64,000 bases of DNA, taken from assembly GCF_905404315.1 (NCBI RefSeq), contig NC_066296.1, positions 7,068,001 to 7,132,000 on the forward strand, given 5' to 3'. Made by a program: the position numbers and the translations under genes. The notes under the pieces were generated by a model. It was not told the origin of the DNA, did no database searches, and was given only the letters and a program-made list of their open reading frames with translations. The DNA comes from Leptidea sinapis (Eukaryota; Arthropoda; Insecta; Lepidoptera; Pieridae). Shown in pieces: positions 1 through 10,679 of the stretch; the stretch's first letter is position 1, and each line of letters begins with the position of its first letter.

Positions 1-254
1 GTTTAATAAGACTTATGAGCAATAATAGAAGAACAAAAACCCCTGATCCTGCAGGGTTTCCTGGATATTCTTCCATTGCTGATAATGTAAATAACATTCA
101 AAAAGGAGCCCTAAGTGAGAATGATTAAGATGAAGACCAGTCAACTCCGGTTTTCAATCGTCCAGCGATTATCAGCTGTTAGTGATTTAAAACGCCTTGC
201 AGCTTTTTTTCCAGATTTATAGCCTGTAGATCAGGGGTATGTGGAAAAGAGTAT
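1..254. other. Unassigned left edge
   Basis: I see no convincing gene here. Short open stretches are interrupted by stops, and the stretch runs directly into a dispersed repeat. Confidence 0.4.
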
Positions 255-264
255 TTACGACGGA

Positions 265-420
265 GGAATTTTTAATAAAACATTTAAATTTATTTATAGA
301 TAATGCCTGAACTGTGGCTGAGACTTTATTATAAAAGTGTATACATTTACCCTTAAAGGTATTATGTATCTTATATAGCCTATTAGAACTAGTTACAAGT
401 AATCCCTTATTTCTTGCGTT
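265..420 (+). repeat. Dispersed repeat, copy 1 (LINE 3'-region-like)
   Basis: About 150 bp closely matches 56590-56745, including shared words such as TAGATAATGCCTGAAC, AAAAGTGTATACATTTA and CAATCCCTTATTTCT (here with AGTAATCCC). Two copies in one window show it is interspersed. Assignment to a LINE 3' region is an inference from its non-coding, T-rich character. Confidence 0.6.
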
Positions 421-494
421 ATTATAATGAAAATTACTGTTTAGAGATAAAACGAAATAAGCTTCCTCGCATTGTGTTTGCGGGAATCGTCAAG

Positions 495-572
495 TACAGA
501 ATGGGTACTTTCGATATAAGAGCGGATACTTTTCTAAAAGGATACTCTTGTGATTCCTCTGGTGTTACAGGT
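495..572 (+). repeat. Degraded CR1-like LINE 3' fragment
   Basis: The order GGGTACTTTC ... GATTCCTCTGGTGTTAC matches the end of the RT reading frame in better CR1-like copies (50340-50410, 59900-59970), with the middle diverged. Confidence 0.55.
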
Positions 573-639
573 AAATGTCCATTTCATCCACCTCTTCTTC
601 CACTGTCTTCACTTCTATCAACCATATTCATTATAAAAA

Positions 640-745
640 AAATACGCTTTGCACTACGGGATTGCCGGCAGAAGTTGAACATTAACGTTGTCCATTTTAG
701 AATATTTTGGAATGGTTAGGGAATTCGCACGAATTGCTTTATCAG
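640..745 (+). repeat. Dispersed repeat, pair of 48871-48985
   Basis: The inverse complement of 48871-48985 shares GCCGGCAGAAGT, AACATTAACGTTGT and TATTTTGGAATGGTTAGG with this stretch. It is non-coding and of unknown family. Confidence 0.55.
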
Positions 746-864
746 TATGAAACTTCATTTATTTAGTTAAATACAATATTCATTTAATGCGCTATCGTAC
801 ACAAATAAGACAATTTATATTACATAAAAAATTTAACACTTCAGAACTATGGAGATAACTATAA

Positions 865-1182
865 TAGAGCACGGCAATACTTCAAGACAGCCCACATTCT
901 AGCGCTCTACAAAGCGCAGGTCCGGCCACACATGGAGTATTGCTGTCATCTCTGGTCTGGCGCACTCCAGTATCAGCTCGACCCATTTGACCGCGTGCAA
1001 CGTAGAGCAGCTCGAATTGTCGGGGCATATATCACGGGGAGTGTTCTGAAGAGCTGTTTAAACTATTCCTGCTCGCACGACATGCCACAAGCTAGGATAT
1101 CATCCCCACCATCTGGATGTGTGGCGGTCCTCCACAGTGCGGTTTTCAAGGAGCTTTCTTCCACGTACTACAAAGCTTCAAC
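865..1182 (+). mobile_element. CR1/Jockey-like LINE RT C-terminal fragment (family A)
   Basis: Translation shows the thumb/C-terminal region of a non-LTR reverse transcriptase: ALYKAQVRPHMEYCCHLWSG, then DRVQRRAARIVG and a HHLDVWRS-like segment. The copy has internal deletions, so the HGECSEELF-like region follows too soon, and it stops in the middle of the C-terminal segment. It is a dead, 5'-truncated LINE copy. Related copies are at 5207, 49566, 50125, 53400, 59884 and 60800. Confidence 0.8.
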
Positions 1183-1262
1183 ATTATCATTGTATTGACA
1201 GTGTTGTCAGCAATATAGTCAACATTTTGCATATTAAGTATAACTTTATACGAAGTTTAACA
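1183..1262 (+). repeat. Short dispersed repeat shared with 31005-31090
   Basis: The words TTGTATTGACAGTGTTGTCAGC, ATAGTCAAC and TTTTGCATATT occur in the same order at 31012. The family is unknown. Confidence 0.55.
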
Positions 1263-1983
1263 CAGGGCTTGTTAAATACGTTAATTAGATAAAAAAGCTG
1301 TATATATTTAATACGTAACATACTTTTTTAAAATTAATTAAGATGTTGAAGCACGAACAACGACAAAACTTTGATATTATAAAGCACGTTTATATAGAGT
1401 TTGTATCTCTTCGCAAACTCTACAACAATATGTTCGGAATACTTAAATATCCTTAAATTAGGTGTGATTGCCCTTCTTTTCTTTCTTACGTTTATTTTTT
1501 GTCTCTATATTATGCTTGTTCTAGTTCTAGTTCAAGTTTTGCTCTATCCTGTACAGTGTTTTGTATAATAATAATCTTTATTTGCGAAAACTGCCACCAA
1601 TTTTTATACAAGAACAATAGATATGAACAATTAACATTATATAAAGAAAAGAAAAAATAACAAAACAAATGTTAAAAAACAATAAAGAAAGAGATATTAA
1701 TACTTTAAAATATTTAAGGATTATTTAATAAGTTAGAATGAATAACAAACGAGGCAGCAGCGCTATTCGCAAAAAGGAAAATTCTCAGCAAACGTTAGGA
1801 CGTATTTTCCTAACGTGGCAGTAATGTGTAAAAAAGTAATTATAATATTTATCGTGTCCTATATCCAACAAAACTCAAAATTTAATAAATGTTTAAATTT
1901 TAAAAGAAAAGATATAATATCACGTACTGATGTACATACACGCATAAACATACATCCGCACTAGCTACACGTGTATACGATAA

Positions 1984-1984
<1 letters not shown>
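1263..1984. other. Unassigned AT-rich DNA
   Basis: No gene is recognised. Short ORFs here are low-complexity (Y/I runs encoded by the TA repeat that follows). Confidence 0.5.

Positions 1985-2038
<54 letters not shown>
1985..2038. repeat. (TA)n microsatellite
   Basis: An almost uninterrupted TA dinucleotide run of about 50 bp. Confidence 0.95.
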
Positions 2039-2043
<5 letters not shown>

Positions 2044-2206
2044 CATGAGTAATATAATACTATATAGATAAAATATATCCATTAAGATACCCATCCTCAC
2101 TCAATCAAAGTATTTAATTTAGGTTTTGCTCTTGCAATAATAGCTTTGTAGCTTACAGAGAAAGTCTCCTGTATGCATGTTGAGTAGTGTGATTGAATAT
2201 GAATAA

Positions 2207-2510
2207 TCTAATATATAAAATTCTCGTGTCATGGTGTTAAACATTGAACTCCTCCGAAACGGCTTGACCGATTCTCATGAAATTTTGAGTGCATATTGGG
2301 AAGGTCTGAGAATCGGACATCTATTTTTCATCCCCTAAATGTTAAGGGTGGTCCACGCCAAAGTTATTTTTTATTTTTTTTATATTTGTTTGATTATAAG
2401 TCAGCATTATAAAATACATACAATTTTAAATTTTCACCCATCGACGATCAACAGTTACTTTTGTATCGCGATTTTAATATCGGCAATACAACGTTTGCTG
2501 GGTCAGCTAG
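2207..2510 (+). mobile_element. Non-autonomous Helitron
   Basis: Starts with TC (TCTAATATATAAAATTC) and ends with CTAG (GGGTCAGCTAG), inserted between A (2206) and T (2511), as Helitrons insert. The 3' end, CAACGTTTGCTGGGTCAGCTAG-like, recurs at 8584-8607, 63217-63242 and in inverse at 27179. It has no coding capacity; a Rep/helicase would have to be supplied from elsewhere. Confidence 0.8.
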
Positions 2511-2519
2511 TATAATATA

Positions 2520-2850
2520 ATATGACGGGGCAACGGAGCAAAGGTTGGTCACATGGTCAAAATCTTCGTGGTTATCCATTGTTGTGGGATTTAAGTAAAA
2601 CACGGTCTTTCACACACATGGTATCATTATTAGCAACAAACGCTACAATTGTAATAAGACGTGGTGTCTCCGGCACACCCGTGCGACACAACCGCCTCGC
2701 TCGTTCTTTCTTGACTCCATTAATTAAGCACCCCCCCCCCGTCTCGAAGGGCTCTCTTAATCATACAGGTCTAATATGCAAATTGGACAACAATAAGTCA
2801 GTCCGACTGTTGTAGTTCAGTTTTTAAAATTTCGTTAAAAACTAAGACCA
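2520..2850. other. Unassigned, contains a C10-type homopolymer
   Basis: Contains a run of about ten C at 2731-2741. An open frame exists at 2522-2815 but its sequence resembles no family I know. Confidence 0.3.
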
Positions 2851-2854
2851 AACT

Positions 2855-3165
2855 GGTACGGACCCGAGTCTTCTCGATATTTTCGTACGGCGCTGAGACT
2901 TGGACACTGAAAGCTGCAGACCGCAAACGCATTGACGCCTTTGAGATGTGGTGCTGGAAAAAGATGCTCCGTATCCCCTGGACAGCATTTCGATCTAATT
3001 TCTCCATACTGCGTGAACTCAGGATCTCCTCTCGATTGTCTTCCGAATGTCTGCGCAGAGTTTTAGAATACTTCGGTCACATCGCAAGGAAGGACGATGG
3101 AAACCTTGAGAGGCTCATTGTGGTCGGCAAAATAGATGGGAAGAGGCCTCGTGGACGCAGTCTAT
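2855..3165 (+). mobile_element. RTE-like LINE RT C-terminal fragment
   Basis: Translates to the RTE/BovB-type C-terminus: YGAETWTLKAADRKRIDAFE, then MWCWKKMLRIPW, a YFGHIARKDDG segment and GKIDGKRPRGR. YGxExW plus IDAFExWCW is diagnostic of RTE-clade RTs. It is cut off before the end of the protein, with no upstream palm domain. Confidence 0.85.
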
Positions 3166-3620
3166 TGCGTTTTTTATTTTTTAGTTTTTTATTAGCATTT
3201 TATTGCGACGCAAACTGTTCTGTCACAGACGATGGCAAATCTCATAATGGCGGCCGATCGGCTTGTATTAGTGTAAGTGTGTGGGTTTCTACCCAAGGTT
3301 TTTAGTCGGAGCATTCTTAATTCTGAAAGAGTATCAGCTTATTTTTCGTCTTAACATTATGTGAACCGTACGTTTGCTCCTCACTTTTGCAAAATAACAA
3401 GACCATGAATCATCTGTTGATGCCGCCATTTTGTAAACAGCTTACGGTTCATAAACAAACAAGCCAATTCAAAAAGTGATAGCGTGTTTCTATTCTAGCA
3501 AATAAGGTCAAAAGAGTTTTTTTTCATAACAAATTTTAATACCACTCGCTAAAATTTCACAAACAACATATAAATAAGTAGCTTGTGTGCTTCGTACTAG
3601 TACCAGAACTTTTAGTTTTA
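3166..3620. other. Unassigned
   Basis: No family was recognised between the RTE fragment and the next interspersed repeat. Confidence 0.3.
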
Positions 3621-3621
3621 T

Positions 3622-3885
3622 GACAGTAAGCGACGAGACGAGCATGACGTTCAGATGGTTATTGATACGCCCTGCACATTGCAGTGCCACTCAGGATTCT
3701 TGAAAAACTTCTCCAAAAATTCTGAGTGGCATTACAATTGCGCTCGTCACCTTTAGACATAAGATGTTAAGTCTCGTTTGCCCAGTAATTTCACTAGCTA
3801 CGGCGCCCTTCAGAACCAAACACAATAATGCTTAAACATTACTGCTTCACTGCAGAAATAGGCGCTGTTGTGGTACCCAACTCCC
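3622..3885 (+). repeat. ~300-bp interspersed repeat with internal hairpin (family S)
   Basis: Family defined by CCCAGTAATTTCACTAGCTA, CTTCAGACCGAAACA and GGCGCCGTTGTGGTACCC. An internal hairpin, CGCTCAGGATTCTTG / AAAATTCTGAGCGGCAC, is conserved. Other copies: 10105, 20842, 38030, 38508, 43462, 45316, 54155/54296 and 61850. SINE or MITE nature is undecided. Confidence 0.8.
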
Positions 3886-4205
3886 CAATTTAAAACTCGT
3901 TCAGTGAGCAAGCAAACAAGTCAATCCTTTGTGAAAGTTCGTTAATTTTTTTTCTATTTTTAAGTTTATATTTCTCAATGCGACTATAAAAGACGTGTCT
4001 CGCATAACATTGGTTCTCGCTCGCAGCTGCTGTCGCCTTCGCTTTGTAGCGCCTCCATCCGGTACCCACAGACTTATTCACTCCAGTAGGGCTGGATGAT
4101 TCACCATATCACGCAAAATTTTAAACCATAAATATAAAACCAGGAGTACATCCCTAGTCCTAGTTTCTAATTTTTCATACCCAACCACGCCAAAAACAAA
4201 CAGCG
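3886..4205. other. Unassigned
   Basis: No recognisable gene. The next element begins at 4206. Confidence 0.3.
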
Positions 4206-4576
4206 CAGTGCTTCCCAACCTATTTTATGTCATGCCCCACCTTAACATTTCTAAAATTTTTATGCACCCCATACATATAAATGATAAGTTTTAGGAAGAA
4301 ATCACTATAAAATTGTTATCAAAACATCGTAAGTAAAATTTGAGTAAATCATTTTCAGCACTAAATCAACATTCAGCTTAATATGAAGATGGGAACGGTA
4401 TTAAAGGTTTTCTTGCACATTCTTGCCAGTTTTTTCATTTATCACCGATATCTAGCACTGCATTTAAATAACCCAAAGCGAAAGGGTTAAAGAAGTGTCG
4501 AGTTCTTTTTAAATTGCCCCCCTTAACTATCAAATTGCCCATCTGTGGGGTGTGGGCCCCATGTTGGGAAACACTG
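4206..4576. mobile_element. hAT-like MITE
   Basis: Terminal inverted repeats CAGTGCTTCCCAACC at the left and the inverse of CAGTGTTTCCCAACAT at the right, opening with the CAGNG typical of hAT elements. The 371-bp interior has no transposase. The 8-bp flanks (AAACAGCG / ATGTAGTG) match only partly, so the insertion is old or the TSD has decayed. Confidence 0.7.
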
Positions 4577-5169
4577 ATGTAGTGTATAGAAGTAGATATC
4601 CTGGATATACTTTGTAGAGTTTTAGATATATAAACCTAACAAATTTATTACTATTTGTATGTAAATCTGCCTCTATGTTTTCGATCCTAAAACTTTCAAT
4701 CTAACATAGATATGCTAATACATATCTTTTTGAATCCTTATTGTAAGACGAATAAGGTTACATTAGTACGTATGTATAGCTTTGTGGAATAAAATACGCT
4801 TTTCCCTGTTCCGCCCGTGTGTTATGTAAATAGCTTCACGGCTATTCAGGACGTGTGAAATTGTTTAGTATAATTTCCTCGCTTCGGACAAAGTAGACGC
4901 GGTTTTACCCCGGAAATTGGGTAAATTACAAACATGCTGGGAATCTGGGTGTCAACGGAGATCCGAGAATTACTCGGAAAATTGCGTTTAAAGAACTCCT
5001 TAGTATAGAACTATATTATATTATAAATTAATATTCATAAGCTCTACTTGCTAGACTTGATATTTCACTTTTTAACTTTAACTAAGCCAAGGAATACGAT
5101 GGTAGAACACATTCCGCAGTCTATGTTAAAGTCAGCGTTAGTGTTATCGTTAATTTTGACTAAAACCCT
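4577..5169. other. Unassigned AT-rich DNA
   Basis: Nothing recognised before the SINE beginning near 5170. Confidence 0.3.
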
Positions 5170-5712
5170 AATATCTTATATCTTTAAACGAGCAATTCTT
5201 ATATTTTCACGCCACAAGTTAGGTTATCATCCTCACCATCTGGATGTGTGGCGGTCCTCCACAGTGCGGTATTCAAGGAGATTTCTTCCATGTACTACAA
5301 AGCTGTGGAATGAACATCCTTGTGCGGTGTTTCCGGGACGATAAGACATGGGTACCTTCAAAAAAATCGCGTACACCTTCCTTAAAGGCTGGCAACGCTC
5401 CTGTGATTCCTCTGGTGTTGCAAAAAAAAATCTTATATTTATGAGTATATATAATCTGAATCTCGGAAACGGCTCCAACAATTTTCATTAAATTTAGTAT
5501 ACAGAGGATTTCGGGGGTGATAAATCGATCTAGCTAGGTTTCAATTTAAAAAAGTGCAGTTTTATCCGTGTTTTAATGAGAAACAGCTAGAATAACATTA
5601 GAATACAAAGGTAAATAACGCCACTGTATACAAGACTATAATAGCTCAGATGGGACAGTGGGTGATCCGGAAAGCAAAAGACCCCGGTTCGAATCCAGAT
5701 GGCCTATAAGTC
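5170..5712 (+). repeat. tRNA-related SINE (family T2), interrupted by a LINE copy
   Basis: The body resembles the inverse of 31222-31530. At the 3' end (5643-5705) lies a tRNA-like segment with an A-box-like TAGCTCAGATGGG and a B box GGTTCGAATCC. The 5' part, AAACGAGCAATTCTTATAT, is split from the remainder by the CR1-like insertion at 5207-5430. Confidence 0.75.
5207..5430 (+). mobile_element. 5'-truncated CR1-like LINE insertion with TSDs (family A)
   Basis: Encodes the last part of the RT (HKLGYHPHHLDVWRS, TTKLWNEHPCAVFPGR). It ends at GGTGTTGC followed by A9 and is flanked by identical 10-bp TSDs TCTTATATTT at 5197-5206 and 5431-5440. This is a clean target-primed insertion into the SINE. 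Confidence 0.85.
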
Positions 5713-5900
5713 CTTAATCTAAGTGTTATAATAATAAAAACATAATAGTGAATTCGAATATGGTCGCCATGCTATTAAAAATGTTTCTCTTGCAAAAGTA
5801 CAAAAACGGTGGTAAGGAGCCGAGTGCAGCTAACTCGGACATAACCACATTTTGAAGATTCCACAAACATACTCTTATATTATAAGATAGTCTAAGATAG
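5713..5900. other. Unassigned spacer
   Basis: Short AT-rich stretch between the SINE and the Harbinger-like element. Confidence 0.3.
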
Positions 5901-6179
5901 CCTAGTTTACACCAAGGTATTATACACGTATTTGACAAGTTTCATGTAAATTACATATACAAATTGTATGCAATGTTTTCAAAATACAAAAACATAATAC
6001 TTGTCGTAGACAATATTTGTATAAACATGCCTGATGAAATTGTTTGTCACCTATGTATATGCACTCATGTTTTAAACTTGTTTAAGACATGTCAGTGCAG
6101 AAGTTAATGAATTTGACAACACAATTGACGTCTGGTACAGACAATAGAAAGTGAAGGTTCTGCGGAACTTTGCTTCATG

Positions 6180-6420
6180 AGTTGAGTATACTTGTACATC
6201 ATACAGAATGAAGGAAATTCAAGAAAACCATGCAAGTACTGGTCGCGATCATTTTTGAGGAGACGACAGCAAGAGATCGTTCCTTATTGAATGATTTAAG
6301 AATAGAAGACAGAAGTGGATTCAGAAATTTTGTTAGAATGAGACCAGTGAATTTGGAGAATTTGCTTCAAAAAATTGCACCATACTTTTCTTAGCAGGAT
6401 TCACAGTATCGAGATGCCAT
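6180..6420 (+). pseudogene. PIF/Harbinger-like transposase N-terminal fragment
   Basis: Frame translation gives RDRSLLNDLRIEDRSGFRNF followed by VRMRPVNLENLLQKIAPYFS and, after an in-frame TAG, a QDSQYRDAITPEEQL segment. This is the N-terminal pattern of Harbinger nucleases (LRxEDxxxFRNFxRMxPxxFexLL...I). The DDE catalytic core is absent because the frame is interrupted by the insertion at about 6428 and never resumes. It cannot be active. Confidence 0.75.
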
Positions 6421-6427
6421 CACTCCA

Positions 6428-6582
6428 GAAGAGCAATTATTTTTTTATGGAAAAGGAGGACAAGCGAGCGTACGCACGGGTCACCTAGTGATACGTGATC
6501 ACCGCTGCATACATTCTCTTGCGACACCAGAGGAATCACAAGAGCGTTGCCGGTCTTGAAGGAAGGCGTACGCGCTTTTTTT
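6428..6582 (-). mobile_element. CR1-like LINE 3' end (family A)
   Basis: In inverse orientation it reads GCGTACGCCTTCC ... GATTCCTCTGGTGTCGCAAG ... GTGATCAC ... TCCTCCTTTTCCATAAAAAAA, the family A 3' terminus. It lies inside the Harbinger-like element, so it inserted later. Confidence 0.75.
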
Positions 6583-7179
6583 AGTTAGCTGTTTATTTGA
6601 GATTTCTAGCTACTGGTGACTCATTTGTATTTGTATTCTCTTCTTTGTATTTGCATCGGATATCAAAGGCAAAATGTAGTTAATGCATCACTCATGCCTG
6701 CGAGACGATTATAAAAGTATCGAAAGAATATCTTAATATAAGCCGAGATAAATATTGCTAATAAAGCACTCACTCTTTGACCACTCCATTTATCTTCTTC
6801 TTTTCCACAAAAAAAAGCAGTCTGTCCCGTAACTGTTTAAAACTTTATCCACCAAGCATGGATAGCGTATAAAAGTTGTTTTAAATAAGTATTACACATA
6901 AATTTCATTAAAATTAACAATACTTGTTAAAAACATGTATGTTTTATGTTGGTGTGAACGCTGTCCTTGTATCAGACTGAATCAAACAAGTCTCAGATCT
7001 ATATGTGAACGCACATGTGTTTTATACTTGTATAAAAACTTGTTGGCAACACAGTGTGAACGAAAGAATGTTTCAGACAATTGCAATACACGTTATAAAA
7101 AATAATTATGTTTTGACAAGTATTCTACAAGTTTTGTATAAAACAAGTTTTTGACTTGTTACTTGGTGTAAACGAAGGG

Positions 7180-7584
7180 TAAGACATCCTTTTCCTGTTC
7201 GATAAAACCCTTGTCAGTTGTCAGGAATTCATGAAGCTATGTAATCGAAATTAACATTAAAATGCAAACGGTCCCATTAAGTGTCTAAACCAAGTCCAGT
7301 CAAAACCTTTTGGACTCCATATTGCTTTCAATTTTCCTAGTACGGTTTGGTTAATACATAAAGGGTTAATTGTCAATTTTTTAGTAAACTATTCTGTAGC
7401 ACTGCGACTTTTTTCAAACGGCTATTTTTTACTTATTATTTTATCGTAAAAATGTATAAATAATTCACATTATACGTATTACCTAGTATTAATATAAAAA
7501 TTACAGACCTAAATACATATTTAAAACTATAAATTATTTCTTTTTTTATAAAAATTATTATTTATTAGATTATAATCTATCCAT
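7180..7584. other. Unassigned AT-rich DNA
   Basis: No gene or repeat recognised. Confidence 0.3.
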
Positions 7585-8052
7585 CCACATATCCATTTGA
7601 CCGCATACAACGAAGAGCGGCTCGAATCATCGACGATCAAGTCATCTCCGATCGACTTGATTCTCTAGCATTGCGTAGAGATGTGGGTTCTCTCTGCATC
7701 TTCTACCGCATTTATCCCGGGGAGTGCTCAGAGGAGCTGTTCGGGTTGATTCCATCGGACATTACGTGCAAAGTACCATCCGCATCACGTAGACGTCTGG
7801 CATTCCACAACCCCGCGTTTTCTTCGAAATTTCTTGCCTCGCACAGCCACTTTGTGGAATCAACTACCGGCAGCGGTCTTCCCGAACAGATACGACTTGG
7901 GGACCTTCAAAAAAAAAGCATACTCCCACCTTAAAGGCCGGCAACGCATTTCTTGATACACCAGTTGTTGCGGATGTCCATGGGCGGTTGCCTCACCTCT
8001 CCCCATCCCGTGAGCCTCTTGCCCGTTTGCCCCCTCTCATATAAAAAAAAAA
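7585..8052 (+). mobile_element. 5'-truncated LINE, family B
   Basis: Nearly identical to 17585-18050. It encodes QRRAARIIDDQVISDRLDSL, then LRRDVGSLCIFYRIY and a FLPRTATLWNQLP-like region broken by small indels. It ends in CCCCTCTCATAT plus poly-A. Relative to the 17.6-kb copy it lacks about 20 bp near 7748 and gains a few bases near 7790. The high similarity indicates a fairly recent family. Confidence 0.85.
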
Positions 8053-8190
8053 TATCTAATTATTAAAATTACTATCTTATAAAATTAAAATTTACTAATA
8101 TGCTTACAGGAGAAGTGGAGTGGAGTTCGAAATGGATAATGTATAATTAGATAATTAATTACTTCAATATTAATTTAAACTTATATCTTA

Positions 8191-8191
8191 T

Positions 8192-8232
<41 letters not shown>

Positions 8233-8607
8233 GAATTGCTGTTCGTTAGTCTCGCTAAAACTCGAGAACTTCTGAACCGATTTGGCTAATTTGGTCTTGA
8301 ATTATTTGTGGTAGTCCAGAGAAGGTTTAAAAGGTGAATAAATAGGAAAATGCTGCTAAATTAAATAAAAACAACAAATTTGTTTTTCCTTTGATGTGTC
8401 CATACATAATTTCTATGAGAGAATTTATTGACGCACGGTTTGACAGTTCTGCTGTGAAACAATTTCATTACGACAGCAGGGTGCATATTTTACAAAGTAA
8501 TTTTTGATGTTATGATATAATATTATTGACAAATTCATATAAAAACCAATGATATTATAAAAACATTATATTATTTATTACAGAACAACGTCTGTCGGGT
8601 CAGCTAG
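8191..8607 (+). mobile_element. Non-autonomous Helitron
   Basis: A TC start next to a (TA)n tract, followed by GAATTGCTGTTCGTTAGTCTC and ending in TCTGTCGGGTCAGCTAG, with A before and T after. The 3' end is identical to the 63-kb copy. The exact 5' base is uncertain because of the TA tract. Confidence 0.7.
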
Positions 8608-8822
8608 TGATATATAAAATTTAATTTAACAAAACAATCGTTATATTAATAAGACGTTATGGTATGCATCTGATTGTTTATTCTTACAGAATTAAAAAAA
8701 ACGGTACAAAATAAATAAATATTCATTAATATAAATCCAAGAACTCAGTGGCAACTAGAGTCATGAAATTTTTGGATACAAACGTTTTATGCGATCTTAT
8801 TTCTTGGAGTGTATATACAAAG

Positions 8823-8983
8823 AGTTGAACAAGACATACAAGATTTATCAACGATACGTCACTCGAACTCGCACGGAACGCGAGAGCGAGAGGGATCGCA
8901 TCGTTCATAATTTTTTTTTCAAATTTAATTTGTGTAATTAATCCCAGAAGTGAGGGTTATTACTTTAAAAAATAACAAATTGT
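8823..8983 (+). repeat. tRNA-like repeat (family T1), partial
   Basis: Shows GTTGAACAAGACATACAAG, a degenerate tRNA-like part (CACTCGAA ... CATCGTTCA) and the family tail TAATCCCAGAAGTGAGGGTT ... AACAAATTG. The B box has been lost (AGGGATCGCATCG). Confidence 0.7.
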
Positions 8984-9204
8984 GTGTATACAGGATCTTT
9001 TAGCACCGGGTAGCCTAACAAGTAATGTATTAAACGGTCCAGACTAATTTCTGGAACATTCTGTAATCTAGTAGAATGCTCTAGAAAGTTCTGGACTATG
9101 AACCCTGAATTTTTAAAACCACGCCCTTCAGGTATAACCTAAAACTGTCTCAATGGATAGATAGGGGGTAGAAGGACATGTACATTGTACGCTTAATTTT
9201 ATAA

Positions 9205-9597
9205 TATACTAGCTGATGCCCGCGACTTCGTCCACGTAGATAAAGGATGTTTAATAATAATAAGCATGTTTAGAATTGAAGATCATCTCATGTTCTATTC
9301 CAGTTCCAATTCCTTTATTCGCTCCCGTTCCCAACATTTTATATGAATCGAAAGGGAAGATTTCTATAGCAAACTAAACCTACTATTGATATAGTTTTTG
9401 CTCATCGACGACGATTTCAGTTTTTCACAAATCCCGCGGGAGCCATGGTTTTTTTTGGGATAAAATGTAGCCTATGTCCTTTCCCAAGCTCTAGTCTATC
9501 GCTGTACCAAATTTCATCAAATCCGTTCAGTAGCTCCGACGTTAAAGCGTAACAAACAAACTTACAATCACATTTATAATATTAGTAGGGATAATGT
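9205..9597 (+). repeat. Dispersed lepidopteran-type repeat
   Basis: Begins ACTAGCTGATGCCCGCGACT and ends near AACAAACTTACAATCAC ... ATTAGTAGGG. Its interior phrase (CTGTACCAAATTTCATC) is shared in inverse with 35225-35400. The family class is not decidable by eye. Confidence 0.55.
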
Positions 9598-10104
9598 CTA
9601 TGTTATCGTTTCCATTAATGTTTTATTAATGCTTTTAAAGATCAGTGTTGACATTATCGCTTCAAATACCAGTTGATATTACATAAACATCGGGGCTTCA
9701 GTAACCGATGCAAACTGTTTTACCGGACCTGTAATTTCATCGTACTGCTGGCAATATTATTGAAGCGATGGTATTGCAACGGTAATTAAATATCCCAATT
9801 GGCTCACGGAAAACAAGCTGCCTTTTTTGCATCCGTTCGATCAGTGTATTCAGAATTTCTGCTGAAGTTTTTTGTTACTTTCCGTCCCCCAAAAAGGAAA
9901 AAACGGAACCCTTATATTACTGTGTTTTCATCCGTCTGTCTGTCTGTAAAGATCCTTCATCTCGGGAATACATGGTGAAATTAAAATGGTGTACTCAAAT
10001 CTACAGTCTCCATCAGGTATGAAAAAATCAAACTTCTAAGTTAATGTAAAAAGAGATACGGCCGCTTACGCTGCAAAATGCGAATCTTTGGACACTTTCA
10101 AGGG
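9598..10104. other. Unassigned, contains CTGTCTGTCTGT run
   Basis: Includes a run of the 4-bp word CTGT at 9943-9956 within a non-coding stretch, and no recognisable gene. Confidence 0.3.
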
Positions 10105-10416
10105 ACCTTCTTACCTTTGCAAAGGATGCTGGTTAGATTATGGGTACCACAATTTGCCATGCCTATTTCCGCCGTGAAACAGTAATGTGTAAGCATTATT
10201 GCGTTTTGGTCTGAAGGGCGCCGTAGGTAGTGAAATTACTGGGCAAACGAGACTTAATACCTTATGTCTCAAGGTGACATGTGCAATTGTACTGCCGCTC
10301 AGAATTATTGCGCTTTTCAAGAATTTTGAGTAGCACTGCATTGCTATGGGCCGGGCATATCAATTATCATCAACTGAACGTCCTGCTCGTTTCGTCCCTT
10401 ATTTACATAAAAAAAT
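10105..10416 (-). repeat. Family S interspersed repeat
   Basis: Inverse orientation. GGATGCTGGTTAGATTATGGG, CGCCGTAGGTAGTGAAATTAC and the internal hairpin halves are visible. Confidence 0.8.
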
Positions 10417-10679
10417 GGTTAAACTTATTGTGTGTTTTCAGTTTACCTATAACTATAAAATTTCCTATGATGTTATAGTTTTCGATTTACGACGAAGTAT
10501 ATATGCCGTTACAGGCTGTAGTAGTTAGAGGAGTGATCTCGAATTAAAGGGAAACGACAAAGGGAGACATCTTAGCGGTGAACGCACATTTAGGGTTAAA
10601 TTACTTCTTAGGATTAATTTGGACTAAAATTTATCTGCGCCATTCCGATACTTTGCAAATCATAGAGTGATTTAAGACA

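Larger units (their letters stand above)
5901..7179 (+). mobile_element. PIF/Harbinger-like transposon remnant
   Basis: The ends share the inverted word GTTTACACCAAG (5905-5916 and the inverse at 7162-7173), flanked by TAG/TAA, compatible with the 3-bp TSD of Harbinger elements. Both subterminal zones are dense in ACAAGT/ACTTGT motifs. Inside are a transposase N-terminal remnant and a CR1-like tail insertion. Confidence 0.65.

Noticed and set aside
1900..2100. Small membrane-like protein rich in Y/I
   Set aside because: Encoded by the TA microsatellite; low-complexity artefact.
2522..2815. 97-residue open frame
   Set aside because: No recognisable motif, contains the C homopolymer, flanked by transposon pieces.
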